Assembly (NCBI GenBank): GCA_028277885.1
Contig: JANQFK010000007.1
Coordinates: forward strand, 62,001 to 126,000
Reading direction: 5' to 3'
DNA from: Myxococcota bacterium
Lineage (GTDB): Bacteria; Myxococcota_A; UBA9160; UBA6930
Length of the DNA: 64,000 nt
Shown: one piece after another, positions 13,737-20,616 of the stretch
How the letters are laid out: each line of letters starts with the position of its first letter
Position numbering within the stretch: position 1 is the first letter of the stretch
The notes under the pieces: generated by a model
What the model was told of the DNA's origin: nothing
Seen by the model: only the letters and a program-made list of their open reading frames with translations
The model's database searches: none
Program-made: the position numbers and the translations under genes

Positions 13737-16478
13737 CTAGCCCGAGAGCTCACCCCGGAGCGCCGCAGCCGTGTGGGAGACCCGCGATCGCGCCACCTGG
13801 GCCGGCGTCCCCGAGGCCACCAGCTGGCCGCCGCCCGGCCCGCCCTCGGGTCCCAGGTCGAGCACGTGGTCGGCCTGACGGATCAGCTCGAGGTTGTGCT
13901 CCACCACGAGCACGCTGCTGCCGGCCTCGATCAGCTCGTCGAGGCAGCCCACCAGGGCCTGGACCTCGACGGGGTGCAGGCCCGTGGTCGGCTCGTCGAG
14001 GACGTAGAGGCCGGCCGCCGGCCCGGCCAGGGCGAGGCCCAGACGCAGGCGCTGGAGCTCGCCGCCCGAGAGGGTCGAGAGCGGCTGGCCCAGGGTGAGG
14101 TAGCCGAGGCCCACCCGGGCGAAGGGCGCGAGGCGCCCCGCGATCTGGGCGTCGCCGGCGAAGACCTCGAGGCCCTCGTCGATGGTGAGGCCGAGCACGT
14201 CCACGATGGTGCGGCCGCCGACGTGCACCTGGCGCGCCTCGTCGCGGTAGCGCGTGCCACCGCACAGCTCGCAGGGCACGCGCACGTCCTCGAGGAACTG
14301 CATGTCGACGACGTTCTCGCCGGTTCCCTCGCAGCGCTCGCAGCGCCCGCCCGCCACGTTGAAGGAGAACCAGCCCGGGGTGAGTCCCAGGGCCTTCGCC
14401 TCGCGGGTGGCGGCGAAGCGCTTGCGGATGCCGTCGAAGGCCTTGCACAGGGTGGCGGGGTTCGAGCGCAGGCTGCGCGCCGGCGGCGTGGGCTCCACGA
14501 CCACCACCTCGCCGACCTGGTCGGCGCCCTCGATGCGCTCGCAGGCGCCGCGCTCGGGCTCGCGGAGCAGGCCGCCCACCAGGACCTTGCGGACCAGGGT
14601 GGACTTTCCGGCTCCCGAGACCCCCGTCACCACCACCAGCTGGCCGAGGGGGAGCTCGACGTCGAGGTCGCGCAGGTTGTTCTCCCGGGCACCGACCACG
14701 CGCAGGGCGCCGCGGGCGCGCCGCCGCCGGCGCTCCACGCCCTCGAGCTCGCCGCGCAGCGCCCGGCCCGTGGGCGTGTCGGCGCCGTCGCGCAGCGCCG
14801 CCACGGGGCCCTCGCCCACCAGCTCGCCGCCGTGGCTGCCGGCGCCCGGCCCCAGGTCGATCAGGTGGTCCGCGGCGGCCACGATCTCCGGCGCGTGCTC
14901 CACCACGACCACGGTGTTGCCCTGGTCGCGGATGGCGCGGAGCACGCGCAGCAGGCGCGCGACGTCCCGGGCGTGGAGCCCCACCGAGGGCTCGTCGAGG
15001 ACGTAGAGGGCCGCGGTGAGGTTTCCGCCCAGGGCGGTGGCGAGCTGGATGCGCTGGGCCTCGCCCCCGGAGAGCGTGCGCACCTGGCGCGCCAGGCTCA
15101 GGTAGCCGAGCCCCACCTCGTCCGCCGTGGCGAGCCGCCCGCGCAGCGCGCCGAGCAGCCGCGCGGCCCGGGCGTCCTGGTCGGCGCGCAGCTCGAGGCC
15201 GTCGCACCAGGCGCGCAGGTCGTGGATCGTCTCCCGGGCGAGCTCCCCGATGTGGCGACCCTCGATCTGCACCGCCAGGGCGTCGGGGCGCAGCCGGTCG
15301 CCCGCGCAGTCGGGACACGGGTCGAAGCGCCGGTAGCGCGCGATCAGCACCCGCGACTGCACCTTGTAGCGGCGCGCCTCGAGGTACTCGAAGAAGCCGC
15401 GCACGCCGTACCAGCCGTCGTCGTCGCCCTCCACGACCCAGCGCCGCTGGCGCTCGCCGAGCCGCTCCCAGGGCCGGTCCGTGGGGACGCCGACCTCGCG
15501 GCAGGCGCGCAGCAGGTCGCGCCGGCAGGCGCGTCCGCCGGGCGTCGCGAAGGGCGCGATGGCGTCCTTGGCGAGGCTGCGCGACGGATCCGGGACGACG
15601 CGGTCGAGGTCGAGGACGGGCACGCGGCCGAAGCCCTGGCAGGCCTCGCACGCCCCGAGCGCGCTGTTGAACGAGAACAGCGCCGGCTCGGGGGTGGGGT
15701 GCCGACGCCCGCAGGCGTCGCAGGCGAAGCCCTCCCGGTAGACCGCGCGCTCGCCCGACTCGGTCACCACCACGGCGCGACCGTCGCCGCGGCGGAACGC
15801 CACCGCCACGGCCTCGGCGAGCCGGGCCCGGCCGTCCTCGCGCCGCAGCGCCAGGCGGTCCACCAGGCAGAGCGCCCGCTGGCGGAGCTTGTTGAGGCCG
15901 GCCGCGGAGAGCTCGGTCACGTCGACGACGGCGCCGTCCTCCCCGAGCAGGCGCGTGTAGCCCTCCCGGGCCAGCTCCTCGAGCAGCCGGCCCGCCGGCC
16001 AGGGCTTGCGCGGGGGCAGCGGCGTGCCGATGGACACGCGCTTGCCCTCCCAGCGCGAGAGGATGCGCCCGACCACCGCCTCCACGGTGCCCGGCTGAAC
16101 GACGGCGCCGCAGCAGCGGGTCTCGCCGATCTTCGCGAACAGCAGGCGCAGGTGGTCGAGGATCTCCGTCGCCGTGCCCACGGTGGAGCGCGCGTTGGTG
16201 ACGGTGTTGCGCTGCTCGATCGCGATGGCGGGCGGGAGGTTCGTGATGAGGTCCACGTCGGGCCGCGGCAGGCGCTCGAGGAACTGCCGCGCGTAGGTGG
16301 AGAGCGACGTCACGTAGCGGCGCTGGCCCTCGGCGTAGAGGGTGTCGAAGGCGAGGGTCGACTTGCCCGAGCCCGAGACGCCGGAGACCACGCTCAGGCG
16401 GCCGAGGGGGATCGTGCAGCTCACCCCCTTGAGGTTGTGGCTCCGTGCGTTCTCGATGCGGATCGCGGACGCCGCCAT
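13737..16478 (-). CDS. uvrA: UvrA-family excinuclease ATPase
   Basis: A 913-residue UvrA-family protein with two ABC ATPase halves: Walker A GVSGSGKSTLAFDTLY, zinc finger CDACGRRHPTPEPALFSFNS, signature LSGGEAQRIQLA and LDEPSVGLHARD; then GVSGAGKSTLV, the CERCEGTG...CELCGG zinc module, LSGGELQRLRLG and LDEPTTGLHPVE. UvrA scans DNA for bulky lesions and hands them to UvrB. It is slightly shorter than the usual 940 or so residues, and the UvrB-binding region keeps only GETRCCGAVVQPGTVEA where the normal form has a CPxC pair, so this may be a divergent or second UvrA. No uvrB or uvrC nearby. It starts 13 bases after the SCP2 gene upstream. Confidence 0.9.
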   Translation of the reverse strand: MAASAIRIENARSHNLKGVSCTIPLGRLSVVSGVSGSGKSTLAFDTLYAEGQRRYVTSLSTYARQFLERLPRPDVDLITNLPPAIAIEQRNTVTNARSTVGTATEILDHLRLLFAKIGETRCCGAVVQPGTVEAVVGRILSRWEGKRVSIGTPLPPRKPWPAGRLLEELAREGYTRLLGEDGAVVDVTELSAAGLNKLRQRALCLVDRLALRREDGRARLAEAVAVAFRRGDGRAVVVTESGERAVYREGFACDACGRRHPTPEPALFSFNSALGACEACQGFGRVPVLDLDRVVPDPSRSLAKDAIAPFATPGGRACRRDLLRACREVGVPTDRPWERLGERQRRWVVEGDDDGWYGVRGFFEYLEARRYKVQSRVLIARYRRFDPCPDCAGDRLRPDALAVQIEGRHIGELARETIHDLRAWCDGLELRADQDARAARLLGALRGRLATADEVGLGYLSLARQVRTLSGGEAQRIQLATALGGNLTAALYVLDEPSVGLHARDVARLLRVLRAIRDQGNTVVVVEHAPEIVAAADHLIDLGPGAGSHGGELVGEGPVAALRDGADTPTGRALRGELEGVERRRRRARGALRVVGARENNLRDLDVELPLGQLVVVTGVSGAGKSTLVRKVLVGGLLREPERGACERIEGADQVGEVVVVEPTPPARSLRSNPATLCKAFDGIRKRFAATREAKALGLTPGWFSFNVAGGRCERCEGTGENVVDMQFLEDVRVPCELCGGTRYRDEARQVHVGGRTIVDVLGLTIDEGLEVFAGDAQIAGRLAPFARVGLGYLTLGQPLSTLSGGELQRLRLGLALAGPAAGLYVLDEPTTGLHPVEVQALVGCLDELIEAGSSVLVVEHNLELIRQADHVLDLGPEGGPGGGQLVASGTPAQVARSRVSHTAAALRGELSG

Positions 16479-16491
16479 GGGCAGAGCGTCG

Positions 16492-16842
16492 CTAGGCGGG
16501 CGCCGAACGGAAGAGCGTGCGGAGCTTCATGGCGAGGGAGAGGTCGCCCTCGATCTCGAGCCGGCCGGACATGTAGAGCAGGTCCGCGTTCTCGCGGCCG
16601 GCCAGGATGCCGAAGTAGTCCGCGGCGGGGAGCCGCAGCCGGACGTCGGGTGCGTCGACGGCGCTCGGGCCCACCTCGAGCCGGCCCTCGTCGACGCGCA
16701 GCCCGATGGCGCCCCCGTCCTCGCCCGACAGCTCGATCACGAACCGCGCGCGCAGGGACCGGCTCGGCTCGGACTGGAAGTGCTTGCGCAGCCAGTCGAT
16801 GGCCTCGTCGACGCTCCGGGGCTCCAGGGGGGTGGGATCCAC
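16492..16842 (-). CDS. SCP2 sterol-binding domain protein
   Basis: A 116-residue SCP2-like lipid carrier: a helical start (SVDEAIDWLRKHFQSEPS), a beta-sheet core (RARFVIELSGEDGGAIGLRV), and DYFGILAGRENADLLYMSGR leading to the characteristic LEIEGDLSLAMKLRTLF. Cytoplasmic, ligand unknown. It is 13 bases ahead of uvrA on the same strand. A TTGAC-N6-GTCAA palindrome stands about 20 bases before the start codon and may be a repressor site, as seen for lipid-metabolism genes controlled by TetR-type factors; the regulator is not identified. Confidence 0.9.
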   Translation of the reverse strand: MDPTPLEPRSVDEAIDWLRKHFQSEPSRSLRARFVIELSGEDGGAIGLRVDEGRLEVGPSAVDAPDVRLRLPAADYFGILAGRENADLLYMSGRLEIEGDLSLAMKLRTLFRSAPA

Positions 16843-16861
16843 GGCGTCAGTGTGAGGCGGA

Positions 16862-16877
16862 TTGACGCGTCAGTCAA
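16862..16877 (-). promoter_or_regulatory. Candidate operator TTGAC-N6-GTCAA
   Basis: TTGACGCGTCAGTCAA is an inverted repeat with an internal TGACGCGTCA palindrome, lying 20 bases upstream of the SCP2 gene start. The size and spacing suit a TetR- or GntR-type dimer. Only one copy was seen in the window. Confidence 0.4.
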
Positions 16878-16937
16878 ACCTCGGCGCGAACCGCGTGGGC
16901 CGCCCCGGGAGCCGGCCGGCTCGTGCGGCGGGCTCGC

Positions 16938-17105
16938 TCAGTCGAGCGGCCGCAGCACCTCGTAGATCAGGCTGATGCTCAGGTACTCGCCGTGCTCGCT
17001 CTGGGCCATGTGGACCACGTTGACCTCGTGGGTGGTGAGGAACTTGTTGATCTCCTCCTCCACCTCCTTCACGAGGCCCCGGACCACGAGACATCGAAGC
17101 GCCAT
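16938..17105 (-). CDS. Small conserved-looking protein (55 aa)
   Basis: A 55-residue soluble protein beginning MALRCLVVRGLVKEVEEEIN and ending SLIYEVLRPLD. It has an alternating beta-alpha-beta pattern with good codon usage, which supports a real gene. It lies one base after the stop of the preceding gene in the moeB run, so it is probably co-transcribed with moeB. The family is not recognised. A longer in-frame start at 17222 would overlap the upstream gene and is unlikely. Confidence 0.65.
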   Translation of the reverse strand: MALRCLVVRGLVKEVEEEINKFLTTHEVNVVHMAQSEHGEYLSISLIYEVLRPLD

Positions 17106-17106
17106 C

Positions 17107-17454
17107 TCAGGAAGCCTCCCGGGCCGCCAGCTGGCGCTGTGCCTCGGCCGCGTAGCTGGCCTTGCCGGCCGCGGCGGCCACCTCGGCGAGCCGCCGCCAG
17201 GTGTCCGCATCGGGCTCCTCACCGAGCCGGAGGGCCGTCTCCCGCAGCAGGAAGACGTCGCCGCTGCTCACCGCGGCGTCGCGGATCGCGGCGAGCTCGT
17301 CGCGCGCCTCGGCCCGCTCGAGGAAGGGCAGCGCCTCGAGCACGCGATCCTGCTCGAGGTAGGCGTCCGCCACCTTCCGCGCGCGCGCCGGGTCGAGCTT
17401 CTGCTCGATCAGGTCGCGCCGTTGGATCGCATCGGGTATCCGCGTCCGCGCCAT
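17107..17454 (-). CDS. Hypothetical helical protein (115 aa)
   Basis: A 115-residue, mostly alpha-helical, soluble protein (RDLIEQKLDPARARKVADAY, LEALPFLERAEARDELAAIR, LAEVAAAAGKASYAAEAQRQ). The helix pairs resemble TPR-like solenoid repeats but no motif is diagnostic. It sits between moeB (11 bases upstream) and the 55-aa gene (1 base downstream), so a function linked to sulfur-carrier or cofactor chemistry is possible but only by position. Confidence 0.7.
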   Translation of the reverse strand: MARTRIPDAIQRRDLIEQKLDPARARKVADAYLEQDRVLEALPFLERAEARDELAAIRDAAVSSGDVFLLRETALRLGEEPDADTWRRLAEVAAAAGKASYAAEAQRQLAAREAS

Positions 17455-17465
17455 GGCTCCCCCCC

Positions 17466-18623
17466 TCAGCGTTCGTAGCGGGGCACGTCCGGGTCGACGG
17501 TGAGCGACCAGGCGTCGATTCCCCCGCTCAGGTTCCTCACATCGGTGAACCCCGCCCCGAGCAGTAGCCGGCAGGCGCGCGCGCTGCGACCCCCCTTGTG
17601 ACACATCACCACCAGCGGGCGCTCCTTCCAGTCCGAGAGCTCGGTCAGGCGGCTCTCGAGGCTCGCGAGGGGAATCGGCCTCGCCCCGGCCACGCTCGCC
17701 TGCTCGAGCTCCTCGGGCTCCCGCACGTCGAGGAGCAGCGGCGCATCCGCCGCCTCGCACAGCGCCGCCAGCTCGGCGGCGGCGATCTCGCGCAGCTCCT
17801 CGGGGCTGGCCCCGACTCCGCAGAAGCCCTCGTAGTCGATCAGCTCGGTCAGGGTCGGGTCGTCGCCGCAGAGCGGGCAGTCGGGATCGCGCTCGAGGCG
17901 GTACTCGGTGAAGCGCATCTCGAGCGCGTCCACCTGGAGCAGGCGGCCCAGCAGGCTCTCGCCGATCCCGGTGACCAGCTTGATGGCCTCGGTGGCCTGC
18001 ACCAGTGCGACGAGACCCGGCAGCACGCCGAGCACGCCGCCCTCGGCGCAGGAGGGAACGCTCCCCGGCGGCGGCGGCTCGGGGAAGAGGCAGCGGTAGC
18101 AGGGACCCGTGCGCGCATCGAAGACCGAGGCCTGGCCGTCGAAGCGCAGGATGGCGCCGTAGACGAGCGGCTTGCCCAGCAGTGCACACGCATCGTTGCT
18201 GAGGTAGCGGGTCGGGAAGTTGTCGGTCCCGTCCACCACGACGTCGTAGGCGCCGAGGATCTCGAGGGCGTTCGCGGAGGAGAGCTGCACCGCATGGGTC
18301 TCGACGCGCACGCCGGGGTTCATGGCGGCCAGGCGCTCCCGGGCCACCTCCACCTTGGGCCGACCCACGTCGGGGGTCCCGTACAGGACCTGGCGCTGGA
18401 GGTTCGAGAGGTCCACCACGTCGGCATCGATCAGGCCCAGGGTCCCGACGCCCGCGGCGGCCAGGTACTGGGCCAGCGGCGAGCCCAGGCCGCCCGCCCC
18501 GATCAGCGCGATGCGCGCCTCGAGGAGCCGGCGCTGCCCCTCGACCCCCACCTCGGGAAGGTTCAGGTGGCGCCGGTAGCGCTCGAACTGCTCGGGATGC
18601 AGCGGAGGCGAGGAGCGGGGCAT
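17466..18623 (-). CDS. moeB: MoeB/ThiF-type adenylyltransferase with rhodanese domain
   Basis: A 385-residue E1-like enzyme that adenylates the C-terminal glycine of a sulfur-carrier protein (MoaD, ThiS or similar). Residues 10-255 are the ThiF/MoeB domain: GAGGLGSPLAQYLAAAGVG (nucleotide loop), DLSNLQRQVLY, VVDGTDNFPTRYL, and two CxxC pairs for zinc (CYRCLFPEP, CPLCGDD). Residues 285-385 form a rhodanese domain with the active-site loop MCHKGGRSARACRL, so it can probably also deliver persulfide sulfur. The two-domain layout matches MoeZ/MOCS3-type proteins. First gene of a three-gene minus-strand run. Confidence 0.93.
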   Translation of the reverse strand: MPRSSPPLHPEQFERYRRHLNLPEVGVEGQRRLLEARIALIGAGGLGSPLAQYLAAAGVGTLGLIDADVVDLSNLQRQVLYGTPDVGRPKVEVARERLAAMNPGVRVETHAVQLSSANALEILGAYDVVVDGTDNFPTRYLSNDACALLGKPLVYGAILRFDGQASVFDARTGPCYRCLFPEPPPPGSVPSCAEGGVLGVLPGLVALVQATEAIKLVTGIGESLLGRLLQVDALEMRFTEYRLERDPDCPLCGDDPTLTELIDYEGFCGVGASPEELREIAAAELAALCEAADAPLLLDVREPEELEQASVAGARPIPLASLESRLTELSDWKERPLVVMCHKGGRSARACRLLLGAGFTDVRNLSGGIDAWSLTVDPDVPRYER

Positions 18624-18682
18624 GGGGAGACGCTATCCGACGGCCGGCCCACCGCCACCGGCGCGGACCGCGCCCCGACGAG

Positions 18683-18717
18683 CGAAGGCCCCCCGCCGGA
18701 CGGGCGAGAGGCCTTCG
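18683..18717 (-). terminator. Hairpin downstream of small secreted protein gene
   Basis: CGAAGGCC and GGCCTTCG pair around an 18-base loop that itself contains a CCCGCC/CGGGCG-type stem. It lies about 30 bases after the stop of the gene at 18749-19093 and before moeB on the same strand. No T-run follows, so a terminator role is only suggested. Confidence 0.35.
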
Positions 18718-18748
18718 GAATTCCATCGGAGATGGATGCGGCGCGGCG

Positions 18749-19093
18749 CTACTGGTCCTCGCCGGCCTCCTCGCGCGGCGGCGTCACCACCACCTTGTAG
18801 GCCTTCCGGGGCTTGTCCATCATCTTCCAGGACACCGTCGCCCAGTCGCCCTTCTTGAGATCGTCCCACTCCGCCTTCTGGCCCTCGACGGCGGTCGAGT
18901 CGATGCGGTTGAACGACAGCTTGTCCCCCATCCGGTTGTCGAGGATCAGCTTCTTCTTGTTGATCTTGTCGATCTTGCCGGAGAACTCGCGGTACTGGGC
19001 GGAGGCGATGCTCGGCACCAGGACGGGCACCGCCGCCAGGACGAGGGCCGCGAGCAGGAGGCCGCGGTAGTTCCGAAGCGCATTGCGAAGCAT
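18749..19093 (-). CDS. Small exported protein of unknown function
   Basis: A 114-residue protein with a clear Sec signal peptide (MLRNALRNYRGLLLAALVLA, cleavage probably after SIASA), then an all-beta-looking domain: FSGKIDKINKKKLILDNRMG, LSFNRIDSTAVEG, DLKKGDWATVSWKMMDKPRK. The pattern resembles small OB-like periplasmic proteins that bind metals or peptides, but no family is recognised. AGGAG stands 7 bases before the ATG, which fixes the start. The frame stays open upstream through tRNA-Leu, which is not coding. Confidence 0.8.
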   Translation of the reverse strand: MLRNALRNYRGLLLAALVLAAVPVLVPSIASAQYREFSGKIDKINKKKLILDNRMGDKLSFNRIDSTAVEGQKAEWDDLKKGDWATVSWKMMDKPRKAYKVVVTPPREEAGEDQ

Positions 19094-19185
19094 TCCATTT
19101 CTCCTTTGGCGTTCCCGAGGCGGCGGAGGCCGGGCGGGGGCCTGTTTCGGGGGTTTGGACGAGACCCCAAGCGAGGTATTCGAGC

Positions 19186-19273
19186 TGGTGCCGGAGGTGG
19201 GATTCGAACCCACACGACCGTCGAGGGCCGGGGGATTTTGAGTCCCCTGCGTATACCGTTCCGCCACTCCGGC
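19186..19273 (-). tRNA. tRNA-Leu (anticodon CAA)
   Basis: An 88-nt class II tRNA on the minus strand: acceptor stem GCCGGAG/CTCCGGC, D arm GTGGCGGAAC, anticodon arm GGGGACTCAAAATCCCC with CAA in the loop (reads UUG), a long variable arm, T arm GTGGGTTCGAATCCCAC and an encoded CCA. All arms pair well. Confidence 0.97.
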
Positions 19274-19285
19274 TGGCGGCCGGCG

Positions 19286-19291
19286 AGCATA
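19286..19291 (-). promoter_or_regulatory. Extended -10 promoter for tRNA-Leu
   Basis: On the minus strand TGG-TATGCT forms an extended -10 element 12 bases before the tRNA 5' end. The -35 region is weak, as is usual for extended -10 promoters. Confidence 0.5.
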
Positions 19292-19375
19292 CCACGCGGT
19301 CGGTTCCCAGCAGATCGCGCCCCGGGGGGCCTGCCGGCTCCCTTCCCCAACCCCAACCTGGTGGCCCGCGCTGCT

Positions 19376-19404
19376 TTGACAGCGCCGCGCGCCGGGGATA
19401 GGTT
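19376..19404 (+). promoter_or_regulatory. Sigma-70-type promoter for tRNA-Ala
   Basis: A perfect -35 hexamer TTGACA (19376-19381), a 17-base spacer and TAGGTT (19399-19404) as -10. Transcription would begin about 6 bases before the mature tRNA-Ala 5' end at 19417. This is the clearest housekeeping promoter in the window. Confidence 0.75.
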
Positions 19405-19416
19405 CCGCCCGCTCCC

Positions 19417-19492
19417 GGGGCTGTAGCTCAGTTGGGAGAGCGCGTGAATGGCATTCACGAGGTCAGGGGTTCGACTCCCCTCAGCTCCACCA
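19417..19492 (+). tRNA. tRNA-Ala (anticodon GGC)
   Basis: A 76-nt tRNA: acceptor stem GGGGCTG pairing with CAGCTCC through the G3-U70 alanine identity pair, D arm GCTCAGTTGGGAGAGC, anticodon arm CGTGAATGGCATTCACG with GGC (reads GCC), T arm AGGGGTTCGACTCCCCT, encoded CCA. All cloverleaf features are in order. Confidence 0.98.
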
Positions 19493-19501
19493 GGTACCTC
19501 G

Positions 19502-19533
19502 ACGGGGTTGGCGAGAGCTCTCGCCGACCCCGT
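19502..19533 (+). terminator. Long hairpin after tRNA-Ala
   Basis: The arms ACGGGGTTGGCGAGA and TCTCGCCGACCCCGT pair over 15 positions (one T-G wobble) with a 2-base centre, 9 bases after the tRNA CCA end. It probably ends or protects the tRNA transcript; only a short, interrupted T-rich tail (CTTCGC) follows. Confidence 0.55.
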
Positions 19534-19568
19534 CTTCGCATCCGGGTCCCGAGCCCGACCCCTGCCGT

Positions 19569-19661
19569 TCAGAGCCCGGCGGTCTGGAGCGCCCCCAGCA
19601 CCCCGCCCAGCACGATGGCGGAGAGGTAGGCGAGCAGCATCGTCGTCCTGCGGATCCTCAT
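19569..19661 (-). CDS. Possible single-membrane-span small protein (30 aa)
   Basis: An ATG-initiated frame of 30 codons encoding a basic start (MRIRRTTM) followed by a continuous hydrophobic segment (LLAYLSAIVLGGVLGALQTA). It looks like a small single-span membrane protein. No ribosome site stands out, so it could be a chance open frame. The 18-bp palindrome at 19695-19712 lies 34 bases upstream of its start. Confidence 0.3.
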   Translation of the reverse strand: MRIRRTTMLLAYLSAIVLGGVLGALQTAGL

Positions 19662-19694
19662 GGCCCGCAGCCTGGAGGACGGAAGGCGCCGGCG

Positions 19695-19712
19695 CTGTGA
19701 AGCGCTTCACAG
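19695..19712. promoter_or_regulatory. 18-bp palindrome of TGTGA-N6-TCACA form, site 1
   Basis: CTGTGAAGCGCTTCACAG is a perfect palindrome. Its TGTGA-N6-TCACA layout equals the CRP/FNR-family consensus. The same 18 bp recur at 63898-63915, where identity extends to 24 bases when that site is read on the opposite strand; a variant with ACGCGT centre lies at 34393-34408. The protein that binds it is unknown. Confidence 0.6.
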
Positions 19713-19953
19713 TCCCCGTCCTCCCGCCGCCTTCGATCCAGCTTCGCCCGGCGCCCGCCTCGGAGCCAGCTCGGGGGCCCCGGAGGGCGCTGAAAAACGG
19801 GGCGCGACGGCCCGATAATCGGGCCTCGAGAGCGGTTTTTGCGACCGATTCCGGCGTCCTGGGCCCGCGAAGCGCACACTCGGAGAAAAGGTTCGAACAG
19901 CCCTTGCGCAACCCGATTTCTGCGCTAGCTTCTGGTTGTTGATTCGCCGGATG

Positions 19954-19979
19954 AAAACCCGCCAACGAGCGGGTTTTTT
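19954..19979. terminator. Intrinsic terminator
   Basis: AAAACCCGC and GCGGGTTTT form a 9-bp stem around a CAACGA loop, followed by TT, giving six T in a row on the plus strand. It is a textbook intrinsic terminator and also reads with four T on the minus strand. No gene ends just before it on either strand, so it may close a short untranslated RNA. Confidence 0.75.
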
Positions 19980-20042
19980 GTTGGCCTGGATGTTCGTCTT
20001 TTCTTCGCCTCCCCACACCCGCCGCGCCCAGAGGGCCCCCGG

Positions 20043-20297
20043 TTGACCGACCCGGCCCGCCGGCCCCTCGGCGTCGTGGAGGCCCTGGTGGCCGTGCGCG
20101 ACCAGTGCCCGCACGGCGCCGTCCGCGAGCATGCCGCACGAGCCCTCGAGGAGATCCAGGAGCGCGGCGCCGGCGCGCTGCGCCAGCAGGCCTTCCTCGT
20201 CCTGTCTACGATCGCGGGATGGAGGGGGGAGCGGGCCGCCCAGGTCAAGCAGGCGCTGCGCAGCTTCCTCGACTCGGGTACGGATGCGAGCGGCTAG
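20043..20297 (+). CDS. Hypothetical helical protein (84 aa)
   Basis: An 84-residue, helix-rich soluble protein (VVEALVAVRDQC, AVREHAARALEEIQERGAGA, ERAAQVKQALRSFLDSG). Codon third positions are almost all G or C, as in neighbouring real genes. The start would be TTG with no strong ribosome site, so the start is unsure. It lies 21 bases ahead of the ABM-domain gene and may share its transcript. Function unknown. Confidence 0.5.
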   Translation: MTDPARRPLGVVEALVAVRDQCPHGAVREHAARALEEIQERGAGALRQQAFLVLSTIAGWRGERAAQVKQALRSFLDSGTDASG

Positions 20298-20318
20298 GGT
20301 CCGCGGGGAGGCGCAGAC

Positions 20319-20615
20319 ATGGTGACGATCGGAATGAACTACCGGGTCCGCGAGGGCAAGGAGCAGGTGTTCGAGGACGCCTGCGCCCGCGTGCTGAAGG
20401 TCATCGAGGCGGCCGACGGCCACGACGCGTCCCGCCTCTACCGCGCCGTGGGGGGCGGCCGCGACTACCTGATCGTCTCGCGCTGGAACGCCGAGCAGGC
20501 CTTCCACGACTTCGTGCGCTCGGACGCGTTCAAGAAGGTCACGAGCTGGGGCGCGGAGAACATCCTCGAAGGCCCGCCGCGACACACCACCTACCACGAG
20601 TCGGCCGCGGCCTGA
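20319..20615 (+). CDS. ABM-domain (antibiotic biosynthesis monooxygenase-like) protein
   Basis: A 98-residue ferredoxin-like-fold protein of the ABM superfamily: VTIGMNYRVREGKEQVFEDA, DASRLYRAVGGGRDYLIVSR and AFHDFVRSDAFKKVTSWG. Members act as cofactor-free oxygenases or heme-degrading enzymes, and usually form dimers; the FxxFVxSDAFKKV segment is reminiscent of the HmoA/IsdG type. Substrate unknown. GGGGAG stands 8 bases before the ATG. The helicase gene begins 1 base after its stop. Confidence 0.82.
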   Translation: MVTIGMNYRVREGKEQVFEDACARVLKVIEAADGHDASRLYRAVGGGRDYLIVSRWNAEQAFHDFVRSDAFKKVTSWGAENILEGPPRHTTYHESAAA

Positions 20616-20616
20616 C

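Larger units (their letters stand above)
19493..20042. other. Gene-poor stretch between tRNA-Ala and 20043
   Basis: About 550 bases without a confident gene. It contains the tRNA-Ala hairpin (19502-19533), a possible 30-residue membrane peptide on the minus strand (19569-19661), an 18-bp palindrome (19695-19712), an 8-bp inverted repeat GGCCCGAT-A-ATCGGGCC (19809-19825) flanked by AAAAA and TTTTT tracts, a possible promoter TTGCGC-N16-TAGCTT (19904-19931) and a strong terminator (19954-19979). It is clearly richer in A/T than the surroundings. Confidence 0.6.

Noticed and set aside
19187-19267. Coding extension of the small exported protein through tRNA-Leu
   Set aside because: The tRNA fold is complete and the signal peptide with its AGGAG site marks the start at 19093.
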